DNA of 14,456 bases from CAZVEE01 sp964625525. GTDB lineage: Bacteria > Pseudomonadota > Alphaproteobacteria > JAJFIK01. The stretch spans positions 1 to 14,456 of the forward strand of contig CAZVEE010000090.1 of assembly GCA_964625525.1 (NCBI GenBank). Direction: 5' to 3'. Below are positions 14,449-14,456 of the stretch, piece after piece. The notes under the pieces are model-generated. The model had not been told where the DNA came from. It saw nothing but the letters and a program-made list of their open reading frames with translations, and did no database searches. Position 1 is the first letter of the stretch. The number at the start of each line of letters is the position of its first letter. Position numbers and translations under genes: made by a program.

Positions 14449-14456
14449 TTTGCCAT

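Overview
The window is a high-GC stretch from a Gram-negative bacterium, most likely a marine-type alphaproteobacterium. The evidence is an outer-membrane TonB-dependent receptor, a lipobox lipoprotein, a type II secretion pseudopilin, and beta-oxidation genes of a kind common in Alphaproteobacteria. Placement nearer Caulobacterales/Maricaulales is a guess from style, not shown. No rRNA, tRNA, CRISPR array, transposase or integrase gene is visible.

Left block (1-6300, minus strand). A lipoprotein gene (5731 to 2918) is followed 86 bp later by a TonB-dependent receptor gene (2831 to 153), ending in a strong intrinsic terminator. The lipoprotein has a (Ala-Asp-Gly-Gly)x8 tether and two copies of a ~430-residue repeat-rich domain, so the pair looks like a surface substrate-capture lipoprotein with its outer-membrane transporter. 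Beyond the terminator, a 17-bp tandem repeat runs off the left edge. Upstream, 5732-6274 holds no convincing gene.

Middle block (6275-9259, minus strand). In transcription order: a secreted formylglycine-generating-enzyme-like protein keeping both catalytic cysteines, a class I glutamine amidotransferase-like hydrolase (peptidase C26) translationally coupled to it by an 8-nt overlap, a stand-alone GspG-type major pseudopilin, and a PnbA-like nitroreductase followed by its own terminator.

Right block (9509-14456). A compact minus-strand operon encodes a crotonase-fold protein, a DECR2-like 2,4-dienoyl-CoA reductase and a second crotonase-fold protein, consistent with breakdown of unsaturated fatty acyl-CoAs. 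Divergent from it is a HIT-family gene on the plus strand. That gene overlaps tail-to-tail with a double-hotdog acyl-CoA thioesterase-like gene, which is in turn divergent from a classical SDR gene. The thioesterase fits the acyl-CoA theme.

A recurring oddity is the number of unrelated short tandem repeats in intergenic DNA (17 bp x4, 15 bp x3, 14 bp x2, 12 bp x2, 19 bp x3), plus an in-frame 12-bp repeat in the lipoprotein gene. This suggests a genome rich in small slippage or duplication arrays. The candidates for something new are the duplicated-domain lipoprotein/receptor pair and the exported FGE-like enzyme next to an orphan pseudopilin.
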